Assembly: GCF_012027425.1 (NCBI RefSeq)
Contig: NZ_SNUE01000006.1
Span: forward strand, 124,001-188,000
Length of the DNA: 64,000 bases
Origin: Thermococcus sp. MV5
GTDB lineage: Archaea; Methanobacteriota_B; Thermococci; Thermococcales; Thermococcaceae
Reading direction: 5' to 3'
Below are positions 26,787 through 35,786 of the stretch, one piece after another. Made by a program: the position numbers and the translations under genes. Below the pieces are notes generated by a model, which worked only from the letters and a program-made list of their open reading frames with translations, ran no database searches and was not told where the DNA came from. Each line of letters begins with the position of its first letter. Position 1 is the first letter of the stretch.

Positions 26787-26931
26787 ATGAAGGGAACCCT
26801 TCAACGTGCCGCTCAAAAAAATTCTTAGGGGTGCTGCCTTTCTTGAAGAGGGAGAGTCCATCCTGCCGAATCCAAAGGTGCTTGTGGATGGGGAGCCCAT
26901 AATGGAGGATGGCCGCATTATCCTCAAGTAG
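26787..26931 (+). pseudogene. Short gene remnant with ribosome binding site
   Basis: GGAGGGGGT at 26776-26784 precedes ATG 26787, whose frame stops after 13 codons. A neighbouring frame from about 26791 to TAG 26929-26931 encodes a coherent stretch including VPLKKILRGAAFLEEGESIL and ends EPIMEDGRIILK. A one-base shift just after the start would join them into a protein of about 47 residues. The family is not recognised. It overlaps the end of the convergent methyltransferase gene by eight bases. Confidence 0.4.
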
Positions 26932-27514
26932 TTCTTTTTATCTCAGCGATCCACACATACCTGTTTACCCGCTCAAACGTAAACTCAAGCCCCAGTCTCT
27001 CGCATATCCTCCTCAAATGCTCTACTACCGCAAAGTACTCATCCTCAATCTCCTCAGTTATACCGTCCTCCTCACCGATGCGTCTCTTTTCCTTTTCGGA
27101 CTCAAACATGACATCTCCCATGACAATTTTCCCGTCATGCTTTAGAACCCGGAGCATCTCCTTTATTGCGTTCTCCTTTTCCCCGTCGGGCACGTGGTGA
27201 AAAGCATAGCTCGTTATTACAGTATCGGCAGTTTCATCTGGTAGAAGAATGTCCAAGAAGTTGCCGTTTACAGGTTCAAAGCCCCACTTTTCTTTAAAAA
27301 CCCTCCTCATTTCTCCTGAGGGCTCAACACCAATGTATTGCTCACACTTAATGAATCTCAAAATATTTCCCGTGCCGCAGCCGATATCAACTACAATACC
27401 CTTGGCTTTCTCCGCGACGAGTTTAAGGACCTTTTTATAATCCTTGTGTATCCAATCTTCTCTAGCCACATCTTCGTCATAGCTTTGAGCCCATTCATCA
27501 AAGTTCCACTTCAT
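26924..27514 (-). CDS. Class I SAM-dependent methyltransferase
   Basis: A 196-residue methyltransferase. Motif I is VDIGCGTGN, the adenine-contact residue follows in IGVEPSGEM, and motif IV is ADTVITSYAFHHVPDGEK. The fold resembles UbiE-type enzymes; the substrate is unknown. No ribosome binding site precedes ATG 27514, but a TATA-like TTTAAAAATTTA lies about 25 to 30 bases upstream, consistent with a leaderless transcript. This is the third small methyltransferase in a 7-kb accessory stretch. Confidence 0.8.
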   Translation of the reverse strand: MKWNFDEWAQSYDEDVAREDWIHKDYKKVLKLVAEKAKGIVVDIGCGTGNILRFIKCEQYIGVEPSGEMRRVFKEKWGFEPVNGNFLDILLPDETADTVITSYAFHHVPDGEKENAIKEMLRVLKHDGKIVMGDVMFESEKEKRRIGEEDGITEEIEDEYFAVVEHLRRICERLGLEFTFERVNRYVWIAEIKRTT

Positions 27515-27566
27515 AGTAGGAGGATACGTTCATAAATTTTTAAAACCTTCTTTCCCATGATAATTC

Positions 27567-27825
27567 ATGAAGCAGGACTTTATACCCTTTTACTTTTCAC
27601 GACTGTGCTTAGAGTCATTGGAGATGCAATTGAAAGCATAGCTCTGCCGTGGCACCTCCTCAACGAGACCACCTCACTCCTTAGCGTGGCGGGCTACTCT
27701 TTAGCCTCCATGCTCCCCTAGGTCATAGCGCAGCCTTTAATGGGCCGCTTTCTTGATAAGACTGAGAAAAAAGTTAGGCTAGCTTTTCTTGCATTGCTTA
27801 TTCAGTCTTTCTTTACTTTGACGTG
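27567..27825 (+). pseudogene. Remnant of an MFS transporter gene
   Basis: The start codon 27567 begins MKQDFIPF. A missing T in the CCCTTTTAC run (about 27582) shifts the frame, after which TVLRVIGDAIESIALPWHLL and GYSLASMLP follow in one frame. The next codon is TAG (about 27720) where MFS proteins of this type read Trp (LP-W-VIAQPLMGRFLDK). The homology fades out at about 27825, where a minus-strand frame begins. The gene is therefore frameshifted, interrupted and truncated to roughly two to three helices. An intact MFS gene lies 1.3 kb downstream. Confidence 0.7.
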
Positions 27826-28152
27826 CTCCCCATTGAATGGCAAAAGCTCAATCTCTGCCTTATCCTCGTAAAGAAATATGTCTCCACCAGAGCCCCTAAT
27901 AGCTTTTAGGTAAACTTCAAAGTTTTCCCATGGAGGTTCTCCGGCGTGTATTTCTTCTAAAATATTCCTGTCCTCAATTTTTGCTCTCCTTACTACCAAA
28001 AAGACTAAAGTCAAAGCCCCAAAATACTTTGTTAGCAAAACTTCGGTTCTGAGGAATAAAGGCTTCGAGTAATTGGAAATTAGACCAATAAATTGAAAAT
28101 AAGCAAAAATTCGCCCAGAATTACTCCTCCAAAAACTTCTCGATCTTTTCAA
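27802..28152 (-). CDS. Small membrane protein, start uncertain, possibly decayed
   Basis: The C-terminal 60 residues read as real protein (NILEEIHAGEPPWENF, DKAEIELLPFNGEHVKV) after a hydrophobic segment (YFGALTLVFLVV). The N-terminal part has only TTG start candidates and overlaps the end of the coiled-coil membrane gene, and a competing frame reads LGEFLLIFNLLV. A frameshift near 28060-28110 is possible. If real, it is the last gene of an operon led by the ArsR-like regulator. Family unknown. Confidence 0.4.
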   Translation of the reverse strand: MKRSRSFWRSNSGRIFAYFQFIGLISNYSKPLFLRTEVLLTKYFGALTLVFLVVRRAKIEDRNILEEIHAGEPPWENFEVYLKAIRGSGGDIFLYEDKAEIELLPFNGEHVKVKKD

Positions 28153-28411
28153 CCTTCCCCTCTATGCTGTTAATCTTTTTCTCAATTTCCTCAAGCTTTG
28201 AGGTTAGTGATGAGAGCTCTTTAGATAGCTTCAGTTCCTCGGTATCATGCAGTGAATAACCTACAGCAAAAGATACTCCTCCTGCCATAAAGAACAGAAA
28301 CAGGGCTATTCCTATGTTTGCGTATGTTGCTCCGCCCTTCAGGATTATGACGGTTGAAATAACTATTGCAGTTATCCAGCTCGCTAAAATCACAACGTTT
28401 CGGGTTCTCAT
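28121..28411 (-). CDS. Membrane protein with C-terminal coiled coil
   Basis: A 96-residue protein with two membrane helices (about residues 6-24 and 30-52), then a 40-residue charged heptad region (LSSLTSKLEEIEKKINSIEG) predicted to form a cytoplasmic coiled coil. ATG 28411 follows GGAGGTGGTGG and overlaps the stop of the ArsR-like gene (ATGA), so it is translationally coupled to that regulator. This suggests a membrane partner that oligomerises or binds the regulator; the function is inferred from context only. Confidence 0.75.
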   Translation of the reverse strand: MRTRNVVILASWITAIVISTVIILKGGATYANIGIALFLFFMAGGVSFAVGYSLHDTEELKLSKELSSLTSKLEEIEKKINSIEGKVEKIEKFLEE

Positions 28412-28701
28412 TCCACCACCTCCTTCAACATCTCAGGTGAGAGGTGAAAGTCAAACGGTACAAGCTCATAAAATCTCAGAGCTTTTCCCCTCTCCTCATC
28501 AAGCACAACCTTACTCTTGACAATTCCTGCTGCCTCGAGCTTTTTGAGATGAACCTTAGCTAAAGCTCTGTTTATTCCAAGAGCGTTCGCTATCTCATTA
28601 AGATACATCGCCCTTTTTTCTTTAGCGAGCAGAGCAACTATCTCAAGTCTGAGTGGATGCCCAAGTCCATCAAGCATTTTAGCAAGTTCTTCAGTATTCA
28701 T
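28408..28701 (-). CDS. ArsR-type winged-helix transcriptional regulator
   Basis: A 97-residue single-domain winged-helix protein: LGHPLRLEIVALLAKE, then the recognition helix region YLNEIANALGINRALAKVHL and wing KSKVVLDEERGKALRFYEL. No metal-binding Cys pair is present, so it is not a classical arsenic sensor. ATG 28701 lies within the upstream palindromic operator region (28702-28735). Two similar palindromes covering TATA and transcript start suggest tight autoregulation of this operon. Confidence 0.85.
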   Translation of the reverse strand: MNTEELAKMLDGLGHPLRLEIVALLAKEKRAMYLNEIANALGINRALAKVHLKKLEAAGIVKSKVVLDEERGKALRFYELVPFDFHLSPEMLKEVVE

Positions 28702-28735
28702 GTTATCACTTAATAACATGTAATCATTTGATTAC
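28702..28735. promoter_or_regulatory. Two tandem 16-bp palindromic operator boxes
   Basis: GTTATCACTTAATAAC (28702-28717) and GTAATCATTTGATTAC (28720-28735) both fit GTWATCAYTTRATWAC. Their centres are 18 bp apart. They cover the region between the TATA-like element (TTTTAAGT, about 28735-28743) and the start codon of the ArsR-like gene. Confidence 0.65.
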
Positions 28736-28739
28736 TTAA

Positions 28740-29140
28740 AAATTTTTCGCTCATCAGTGAGCACTAATTAGTTCTACCTTGAGCACACTATTATTAATTG
28801 GTGAGGGGAATGTTAGATTGTGAGTGTTGGAAGTTTTGGAAAAAAGTGAGCCGAGATGACTCAAGAATAGTGAAAGAGTGGGCAGTTAAGGATGCGATGG
28901 ATTTTAGGAATAGGGTTCTTTGAACCACTCTTTGATTTTTTCAAAGGCTTGTAGGTCTTATTATTCCCATATCTATTTGGATGATACTCCTTTCTGGACT
29001 TTTTCGCTCCTCATCAGCTTCGGCTTAAAAACCCCTAAAACCTTGGAGGAGGTTATGCCGAACCTTTTCGTGCCTTCAATATTTCTTTATATCTTCTAAA
29101 GATGCCAAAAGTATTTAAATTTCACTATAAATTTCAAAAG
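28740..29140. other. 400-bp gap with short decayed-looking frames
   Basis: No intact gene is supported. A 37-codon frame with a good ribosome binding site starts at 28810 (GGTGAGGGGA ATG) and ends at 28923. After it a frame from about 28917 to 29098 encodes DDTPFWTFSLLISFGLKTPK and an ending VPSIFLYIF that looks like the tail of a membrane protein. These may be pieces of one lost gene. A TATA-like TATTTAAAT at about 29112-29120 belongs to the MFS gene that follows. Confidence 0.4.
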
Positions 29141-29150
29141 GGTGCTTTTA

Positions 29151-30314
29151 GTGAAGTGGAGTGAAATCCCCAGAGATGCTAAAGCTTACATGCTCTACCA
29201 TACAATCATAGCTCCACAGCTCATAGTGTGGACTCTCCTCCCACTCTACATGATGTACTCCGGTTACTCCGTTCTTGAAGTCGGGGCGTTCTTCACAGCT
29301 GTTAACGTAATCTCTATACCGCTAACCTATCTCTTTGGCAGGGCGTTTAATCACTGGGACATTAAAAAGGGGCTTATTGCAATAGACGCGCTCGATGGAA
29401 TAGCTTATGTCCTCTACGGCTTTGCAAAGGGTGCGATAGCTCCGCTGATGCTCTTCGCCGGGAGAACCATCGAGAAGCTCTCCACGGTACTCTACCCCCT
29501 CTACCGTGCTTACGAGCAGATCATTTACCCCGAAGACAGGTATGAGGAGATATTCGCCTGGCACCTTCGGCTGCCGGAGATTGCCCGCTTAATAACCTTC
29601 CCGATTCTCGGCTACCTTTTCGGCTATGTCTTCCCAAAGCCGGAGCACTACCGTTTAGCGTTCATCTTCTTCGGGTTGCTCTCAATAGCTACGATGGCCT
29701 ACATCTGGCTGTTTCTACCATCTGTGGGGAAAGAAGAGAGAATAACACCAAAGGGCTTCACATTCAAGGCCGGCGAATTCAAACTCCTCCTCACTTTTGA
29801 GGCTTTGCTCACACTGGCATGGGAGCTCGCCCCAGGGATAGTTCTCATAAACTATGTTGTCTTTGTGCTCAAAAAGACGATCTTTGAAGTAACACTGATA
29901 GCCTGTGTAAGCAGTATCGCTTCGATAATCGGCACCTATGCCAGCGAGAGGGTTCCAATGGGAAAGGGTTTTCAGGCAATAGGCTTTGGAATGTTCCTCA
30001 ACGCGGTTTACGCCCTCATTATGGCACTTTCTCCACCTTTCTGGCTGGCACTGGTGGTTTATGCCATAGGGGACTTTGGCACCACTCTCTGGTTCCCCTT
30101 CTACCGCTCCTGGATGTTCAAGCTTATTCCAAAAGAAAAAGCAAGCGAGTTTCATGCGGCAATAACAAGCTACCGCAGACTGATTGGACTTTTTACACCC
30201 TTTATTGCTGGAGTACTGGCCTCTTTACACGCGACTTTACCCTACGCAGCAAGTCTCGTGCTTTTCATAATAATTGGCTTGATATTCATCAGGCTCAGCA
30301 GACCCAAGGCTTAA
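29151..30314 (+). CDS. Major facilitator superfamily transporter
   Basis: A permease of about 387 residues with twelve predicted hydrophobic helices and the conserved loop between helices 2 and 3 (FGRAFNHWDIKKGL). The substrate is unknown; multidrug or small-molecule export is usual for this type. GTG 29151 has GGGTG seven bases upstream; GTG 29142 is an alternative and would be almost leaderless relative to the TATA at 29112-29120. The gene appears distinctly richer in G+C than most of the window, which suggests horizontal gain. A remnant of another MFS gene lies upstream. Confidence 0.82.
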   Translation: MKWSEIPRDAKAYMLYHTIIAPQLIVWTLLPLYMMYSGYSVLEVGAFFTAVNVISIPLTYLFGRAFNHWDIKKGLIAIDALDGIAYVLYGFAKGAIAPLMLFAGRTIEKLSTVLYPLYRAYEQIIYPEDRYEEIFAWHLRLPEIARLITFPILGYLFGYVFPKPEHYRLAFIFFGLLSIATMAYIWLFLPSVGKEERITPKGFTFKAGEFKLLLTFEALLTLAWELAPGIVLINYVVFVLKKTIFEVTLIACVSSIASIIGTYASERVPMGKGFQAIGFGMFLNAVYALIMALSPPFWLALVVYAIGDFGTTLWFPFYRSWMFKLIPKEKASEFHAAITSYRRLIGLFTPFIAGVLASLHATLPYAASLVLFIIIGLIFIRLSRPKA

Positions 30315-30765
30315 TCATCAATACATACGCTATGAAAAACCAGGTGCCAACAACTGGAATTAAGTCAAAAGGTTGTTTTTCATAATGCCTCCGCTGGAGG
30401 AGAAAGCTAAGGCCTGTGGAAAGTGCAAGACCATAGAGGATCATAAGTTCACTACCGCCTGAAAGTTCGGTGCAAATACTTGGAGGTAGAACAATAAGCC
30501 CAAAAAGAAGATGTGATTTTGCATGTTCTCTTAGAATCTCATAACGTTCGACTAAAAAGTATCCGATAACGAGAGGAAGAATCAAAATCGCCAAAGCAAA
30601 TATCCATGTAGGGGTTATGCAATAGAACTCAACACATGGATTTTCCCCCACTCTCTTTGTAGTCATGTAGAGACCAACTATTTTCCAGTTGCCAATACCA
30701 AGGTAAGCCTCTACAATGAATATAAAAAGGGAATAGGGTATCATGAGAAGTTTCTTTTTATTCAA
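30295..30765 (-). CDS. Integral membrane protein, unknown function
   Basis: About 156 residues with four to five hydrophobic helices and a Cys pair in an external loop (NPCVEFYCITP). TTG 30765 is the best start because GGGGAGG lies four bases before it; ATG 30744 is an alternative. The 3' end overlaps the convergent MFS gene by 20 bases. No family recognised and no functional neighbour evident. Confidence 0.6.
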   Translation of the reverse strand: MNKKKLLMIPYSLFIFIVEAYLGIGNWKIVGLYMTTKRVGENPCVEFYCITPTWIFALAILILPLVIGYFLVERYEILREHAKSHLLFGLIVLPPSICTELSGGSELMILYGLALSTGLSFLLQRRHYEKQPFDLIPVVGTWFFIAYVLMIKPWVC

Positions 30766-30809
30766 GATGCCTCCCCTCAACACCAGGTGTTGCTCCTAAC
30801 GGAATTACC

Positions 30810-31370
30810 TTAAAACTCAGGAATCCTAATAGGGGCTTGAAGTTCTTTTTCATTCTTTTCTAAATCTGTAGCCAGCATTCTTATTCTCTCAACACCTTTT
30901 ATCTCTTTAATATATTTCACAACACTTTTTGGCACTAGTTCCTCCCATGGCTCCCCTTCTATCATTCTTCTCCTTATTTCAGTGGCTGAAAGAATGTCTT
31001 TTCTAAATATTGGTTGAACCACAACTCTGTACCCTCTTTCTCTAAACAGCTGTGCCACGAGAGAATTTCCCGTAAAGACAACATCAAATTTTGGCACCAT
31101 AGCCTCAACATATGGAGCCCAGATTGAATTGAAGTTTATATCAGGTAAAGCAACAAGAAAGTACTTTCCTCTTGGGATGTCCTTTTCGTCCAGAGCCCTT
31201 ATGAGCATTTCCATTCTTTCACTTGCTGTAAATGGATTCTTCAAAGTGTGGCTTACTTGGGCACTTCCGATACCAATTATAACTTCTTCTACTTGTTCAA
31301 AGACATATTCCAACGCTTTGAGATGGCCATTATGGACAGGTTGAAATCTACCAACAAAAAGACCCCTCAT
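30810..31370 (-). CDS. nadM: Nicotinamide-nucleotide adenylyltransferase (archaeal NadM)
   Basis: A 186-residue nucleotidyltransferase of the archaeal NadM family. GRFQPVHNGHLKAL carries the HxGH motif and the C-terminal ILSATEIRRRM is the ISSTxxR equivalent. It joins ATP and NMN to NAD in the last step of NAD synthesis and salvage. ATG 31370 follows AGGGGGGATAAAA and lies 2 bases after the stop of the SAM hydrolase gene, so the two are one operon. Confidence 0.93.
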   Translation of the reverse strand: MRGLFVGRFQPVHNGHLKALEYVFEQVEEVIIGIGSAQVSHTLKNPFTASERMEMLIRALDEKDIPRGKYFLVALPDINFNSIWAPYVEAMVPKFDVVFTGNSLVAQLFRERGYRVVVQPIFRKDILSATEIRRRMIEGEPWEELVPKSVVKYIKEIKGVERIRMLATDLEKNEKELQAPIRIPEF

Positions 31371-31372
31371 TT

Positions 31373-32158
<786 letters not shown>

Positions 32159-32204
32159 CTAAAAATTATTAAGGTTCATCCTTAAAAGAACTTTGGGGAG
32201 AAAC

Positions 32205-33815
32205 ATGAATTATCTAAAGCTCATCCCACTTACCATCATCTTTTTGGTAATCTTTTCCGGGTGTTTAGTTAAAGAACCGGCTAAAGTTGACATAACAGTG
32301 GATAAAAGCGTTGTGAAGGAGGGAGATATTTTTCATTTAATTGTGAGGATTAACAATACCGGAAAGGTTGCAATAACTGGAATAAACCTATATCTGAGCA
32401 ACCCGGGGTTTAAAATCCTTCAAGCTCCAAATTTTAATACTCCTTTAAAGGTTGGAGAAAGTAGAGAGTTCATTTGGATAATAAAAGCTCCTGAAAATCC
32501 AAGTAGGTACATCCTTAAAGCATCCGTTGAAGTAATCGACGAACTGCAAAGAACGTGGGGCGGATTCTATAAAGAATTTATCATGAACATAGTGGAAAAA
32601 GAGAGTGAGATCCCACTATTAGGAATCTTAAATACTGCAATAATTTCTCCCACGGAAGTTGAAGGAGGTAAAGAGTTTCAGCTTGAAATACTATTCGAAA
32701 ATCTTGGAAATGCTCCAGTGACGATCAAAGAAATAACCTTTGACCTTTTAGAAGGCGTGGAAATCATAAAAAGTTCTGATATTCCTGGGAATATACCCCC
32801 CGGAGAACAACTTAAAGCAATGTACACACTCAGAACCCCTTACATGCCTAAAACAGGGTATATAACCATTTCAATAACGTATAACGAGGGTGATCAAGAA
32901 AAAAGAGAATTTAAAAATAGATTCCTAAAAATAGTTTGGACACCTTGGAAGTATGATAAAGAGAGGCTTAAGCGTGCATACGGAGAAGAGTATTACTGGA
33001 TTGAACTTCAATATCTTGTTGACGGCTATTGGAAAGAGAAGTTTAATTCTTCCTCAGTTGTAGAGATGGAGGTGTTGAGAAACATCACTTTACCTATTGT
33101 AGAAGGAGCTAAGTCAGAAATAGAAGCAGCTCAAAGAGTATACAACCTAATAACAGTTAAATATTCCCTAGGAAACCAGACTACCTCACTAAACCCCAGT
33201 GTTATTCTTTCCAAGAAAGAAATAAGTCATGAAGAAGCCACACTACTATTTACAGGAACCTTAAGAGCCCTTAACATTCCTGCTAGGGTTGTTTCACTGT
33301 ATAATGGAAGTGATTGCACAGAGAATACTATCTCTGAGTTTTACTCTGGAGGAAAATGGTATGTTATTGACTTTAAAAGAGGATTCTTTGGAAGTAGAGA
33401 AGAGTATTTAGCAACCCCTTACTTCCCAAAAATCTATCAGATGCTAACTCAAGGACCCTATAACCTAGTGGCCCACGCTCCCGAAGAAATGAGGGGTCAT
33501 GAGCATATAGACCTAACTCCAGAATATCTTGCTAATATTGAGAATGATTTAAGGGAAATATTGGAGAATAAACTCTCGCCATTGTTAAGACCAAGGCTCT
33601 CAATGGTGCTTGTAGATATGAACAAAAACGAACGTATATTCACGCTTTTCCTCTTTGCTTCAGCCCCTGAAAAAGAATTAAATCTTATCTTTCAAAAAAC
33701 CACCCCTAAGAATCTTGCTAAAAATATAGACGCTCTCTATAAGTTTTATAAAGACAAACCATGGCCAGAAGACTTTAAAGAATATTGGGACATCCTAAAG
33801 GAGGTGTACAAATGA
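32205..33815 (+). CDS. Lipoprotein with CARDB-like repeats and a Cys-less transglutaminase-like domain
   Basis: A 536-residue exported protein. LVIFSGC puts the lipid-anchor Cys at residue 20. Residues about 25-245 form two beta-sandwich repeats of CARDB type ([28 protein letters not shown]). Residues about 280-400 resemble the transglutaminase fold ([37 protein letters not shown]), but the usual nucleophile Cys before RALNIPAR is absent, so it is probably a binding module. ATG 32205 follows GGGGAGA. It overlaps trm56 by four bases, a puzzling coupling of a surface protein and a tRNA enzyme. Confidence 0.75.
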   Translation: MNYLKLIPLTIIFLVIFSGCLVKEPAKVDITVDKSVVKEGDIFHLIVRINNTGKVAITGINLYLSNPGFKILQAPNFNTPLKVGESREFIWIIKAPENPSRYILKASVEVIDELQRTWGGFYKEFIMNIVEKESEIPLLGILNTAIISPTEVEGGKEFQLEILFENLGNAPVTIKEITFDLLEGVEIIKSSDIPGNIPPGEQLKAMYTLRTPYMPKTGYITISITYNEGDQEKREFKNRFLKIVWTPWKYDKERLKRAYGEEYYWIELQYLVDGYWKEKFNSSSVVEMEVLRNITLPIVEGAKSEIEAAQRVYNLITVKYSLGNQTTSLNPSVILSKKEISHEEATLLFTGTLRALNIPARVVSLYNGSDCTENTISEFYSGGKWYVIDFKRGFFGSREEYLATPYFPKIYQMLTQGPYNLVAHAPEEMRGHEHIDLTPEYLANIENDLREILENKLSPLLRPRLSMVLVDMNKNERIFTLFLFASAPEKELNLIFQKTTPKNLAKNIDALYKFYKDKPWPEDFKEYWDILKEVYK

Positions 33816-34348
33816 TAGCAATTCTTAGACTTGGACACAGGCCAGAACGAGACAAAAGAATGACAACTCACGTAGCCCTAACTGCAAGAGCTTTCGGAGC
33901 AGATAAGATAATAATAGCAGCGGAAAAAGACGAACATGTTTACGAGAGTGTTGTAGACGTTACAAAGAGATGGGGAGGCCCATTTGAAATTGAGTTTGAT
34001 CCACACTGGAGACAACTTCTACGAGAATGGAAAGGGAAAATAGTTCATCTAACCATGTATGGAATTCATGTAGATGATGCACTCCCAAGAATAAAGGAAG
34101 ACTTTAAGAAAGGAGAAAACATGTTAATCGTAGTAGGAGCCGAGAAAGTTCCTAGAGAGGTTTATGAAATAGCCCATTATAACGTTGCCGTTGGAAATCA
34201 ACCACACAGTGAAGTTGCAGCATTAGCAGTATTTTTAGACAGATTACTTGAAGGAAAAGGTTTAAGAAAGAACTTCAAGGATGCTAAAGTCAAGATAATC
34301 CCTCAAGAGAGAGGAAAAAGAGTAATCTCTCTGGAGGGAGATGAATAA
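33812..34348 (+). CDS. trm56: tRNA cytidine-56 2'-O-methyltransferase aTrm56
   Basis: A 178-residue SPOUT methyltransferase of COG1303. Signature segments are [44 protein letters not shown] and [20 protein letters not shown]. The enzyme methylates C56 in the T-loop of archaeal tRNAs, replacing a C/D guide RNA used in some crenarchaea. ATG 33812 follows GGAGGTG and overlaps the preceding stop (ATGA). The downstream AIPS gene overlaps by one base, and a C/D box sRNA follows at 34914. Confidence 0.93.
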   Translation: MIAILRLGHRPERDKRMTTHVALTARAFGADKIIIAAEKDEHVYESVVDVTKRWGGPFEIEFDPHWRQLLREWKGKIVHLTMYGIHVDDALPRIKEDFKKGENMLIVVGAEKVPREVYEIAHYNVAVGNQPHSEVAALAVFLDRLLEGKGLRKNFKDAKVKIIPQERGKRVISLEGDE

Positions 34349-34908
34349 TGTTAAATAAATACCGCTCCAGCGTTAAGGCCTACTTAGAAATTATCGTAAA
34401 GCCATTAGCAAAACTCGGAGTCACTCCAAACCAACTTACATTTATTGGACTTGCCATTTCCCTTTTGAGTGCTTACTTTTTTGCTCAGGGTTTCCAAAGA
34501 AACGCTGCTCTCATGCTCTTATTTGGATCTCTTATAGATGCTTTAGACGGGACATTGGCAAGATTGACAGGAAAAACTTCTCGTTTTGGTGCATTTTTGG
34601 ATTCAACGTTTGATAGACTGAGTGATGCTGCAGTGTTATTTGGAATTGGCTATGGAAACCTGGTCAAATGGGAGATTATAGTTATCGCATTAGTAGGATC
34701 GTACTTAGTAAGCTACGAAAGATGTAGAGCAGAGTTAGCTGGAAGCGGTAACCTTGCTGTTGGAATAGCAGAGCGGGCTGAGAGACTGCTTATACTAATC
34801 ATCACAGCCTTATTTAATAGAGTAGATATAGGAGTTTACATAGTGGCAATTTTAGCTTGGATAACTGTCTTTCAACGACTCTGGGAGGCCAAAAAAAGGT
34901 TAAGCTAA
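34348..34908 (+). CDS. CDP-alcohol phosphatidyltransferase, archaetidylinositol-phosphate synthase type
   Basis: A 186-residue membrane enzyme. The CDP-alcohol signature is complete: Asp64, Asp67-Gly68, Ala71-Arg72, Gly81, Asp85 and Asp89. Around it are about six hydrophobic segments. Archaeal relatives join CDP-archaeol and inositol-1-phosphate to archaetidylinositol phosphate, the main lipid head-group pathway in Thermococcales. ATG 34348 shares its A with the TAA of trm56. This trm56-AIPS pairing appears from memory to be common in Thermococcales. Confidence 0.9.
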   Translation: MLNKYRSSVKAYLEIIVKPLAKLGVTPNQLTFIGLAISLLSAYFFAQGFQRNAALMLLFGSLIDALDGTLARLTGKTSRFGAFLDSTFDRLSDAAVLFGIGYGNLVKWEIIVIALVGSYLVSYERCRAELAGSGNLAVGIAERAERLLILIITALFNRVDIGVYIVAILAWITVFQRLWEAKKRLS

Positions 34909-34913
34909 AGAGA

Positions 34914-34975
34914 AAACGGGATGATGAAAATTTCGCTAGCGGATTTGTGAAGATCCCTGCCGTTACTGACCGTTT
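34914..34975 (+). ncRNA. C/D box guide sRNA
   Basis: Terminal stem AAACGG (34914-34919) pairs with CCGTTT (34970-34975). C box ATGATGA is at 34921-34927, a 12-nt guide AAATTTCGCTAG follows, D' is CGGA (34940-34943), C' is GTGAAGA (34947-34953), a second 12-nt guide TCCCTGCCGTTA follows, and D box CTGA is at 34966-34969. All spacings are those of archaeal C/D RNAs. The first guide is complementary to TAGCGAAATT of 23S rRNA (recalled sequence), pointing to 2'-O-methylation near C1934 by E. coli numbering. The second guide pairs partly with the nearby 23S segment UAACGGU. The 3' part overlaps the end of the HAD gene on the other strand. Confidence 0.85.
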
Positions 34976-35673
34976 AACTCTTCAATTATTACCAATACCT
35001 CCCTTAAATCACTGATTATAAATTCACATTCATTCCATGCCTCTTTTCTTTCTCCTTTTTTATCAAGGAGAACACTCAGCATCTCAACTTGTCTGGCACC
35101 AACACAATCCTTTAATGGATTGTCTCCCACATATATAGCCTCTTCACCTCTAATCCCAGCCTTTTTCAATGCCACTTCAAATATCCTGGGATGGGGCTTA
35201 TAGAATCCAGCTTCCTCACTTGTAGTTATGCCATCAAACAAATGAATGATCCCAAGGGATTCAAGCTGTGCTTTTAGGTAATCATTATCGGAATCTGTAA
35301 TAATACCAACATAATATCCCTTTCTCTTTAGCGTTTCAAGAGTCTCAACAACTTCATCATAAAGTTTTCCATACTTTTGGTGCATCCTTAAATGGATCTC
35401 CCAAAAATCAGGAGGAAATTCCAAGCCATGCTTTTCTAGCAACGCTTTCAAAATTTCTTCTTCTATAATTCTGAGAGGTTTGTATGGCATCCCAGCATAT
35501 TCTTTAAACTTCTCCCTTGTGCGTTCCTCATATTCCTTCCAAAACTCTAGAACGTCTATATTTTCTGCTTTACTTTTATCAAGGACTTCTTTTATTATAT
35601 TTTGATGGGTTATGTCTTCGTATTCTTTGCTGAGCAAAGTCCCAACGAAATCAAAAAATACTGCTCGTATCAT
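34963..35673 (-). CDS. HAD-superfamily hydrolase
   Basis: A 236-residue HAD phosphatase. Motif I is FFDFVGTLL, unusual in having Val after the second position but keeping the two Asp positions as D-x-V rather than DxD. Motif II is IITDSDND, motif III Lys is in GFYKPHP, and motif IV is YVGDNPLKDCVGA. A helical cap lies between motifs I and II. It resembles magnesium-dependent archaeal phosphatases of the PH1421 type. ATG 35673 is preceded by GGTGATAA. Substrate unknown. Confidence 0.82.
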   Translation of the reverse strand: MIRAVFFDFVGTLLSKEYEDITHQNIIKEVLDKSKAENIDVLEFWKEYEERTREKFKEYAGMPYKPLRIIEEEILKALLEKHGLEFPPDFWEIHLRMHQKYGKLYDEVVETLETLKRKGYYVGIITDSDNDYLKAQLESLGIIHLFDGITTSEEAGFYKPHPRIFEVALKKAGIRGEEAIYVGDNPLKDCVGARQVEMLSVLLDKKGERKEAWNECEFIISDLREVLVIIEELNGQ

Positions 35674-35786
35674 GCTTATCACCGGTATAAGTTGGGTTTT
35701 TTAGTTTAAAAATTCTCTAGTACAAAAGATATCAAGACCCTGTACCCTCTACCAAACAAATGTTGAGAAAATGACAGAATACCATC

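Noticed and set aside
28810..28923. 37-codon frame with a good ribosome binding site
   Set aside because: Composition is plausible, but it is followed by unconnected fragments and has no recognised homologue; described only in the gap entry.
29715..30155. 146-codon minus-strand frame opposite the MFS gene
   Set aside because: Antisense shadow of a G+C-richer membrane protein gene; composition is not protein-like.
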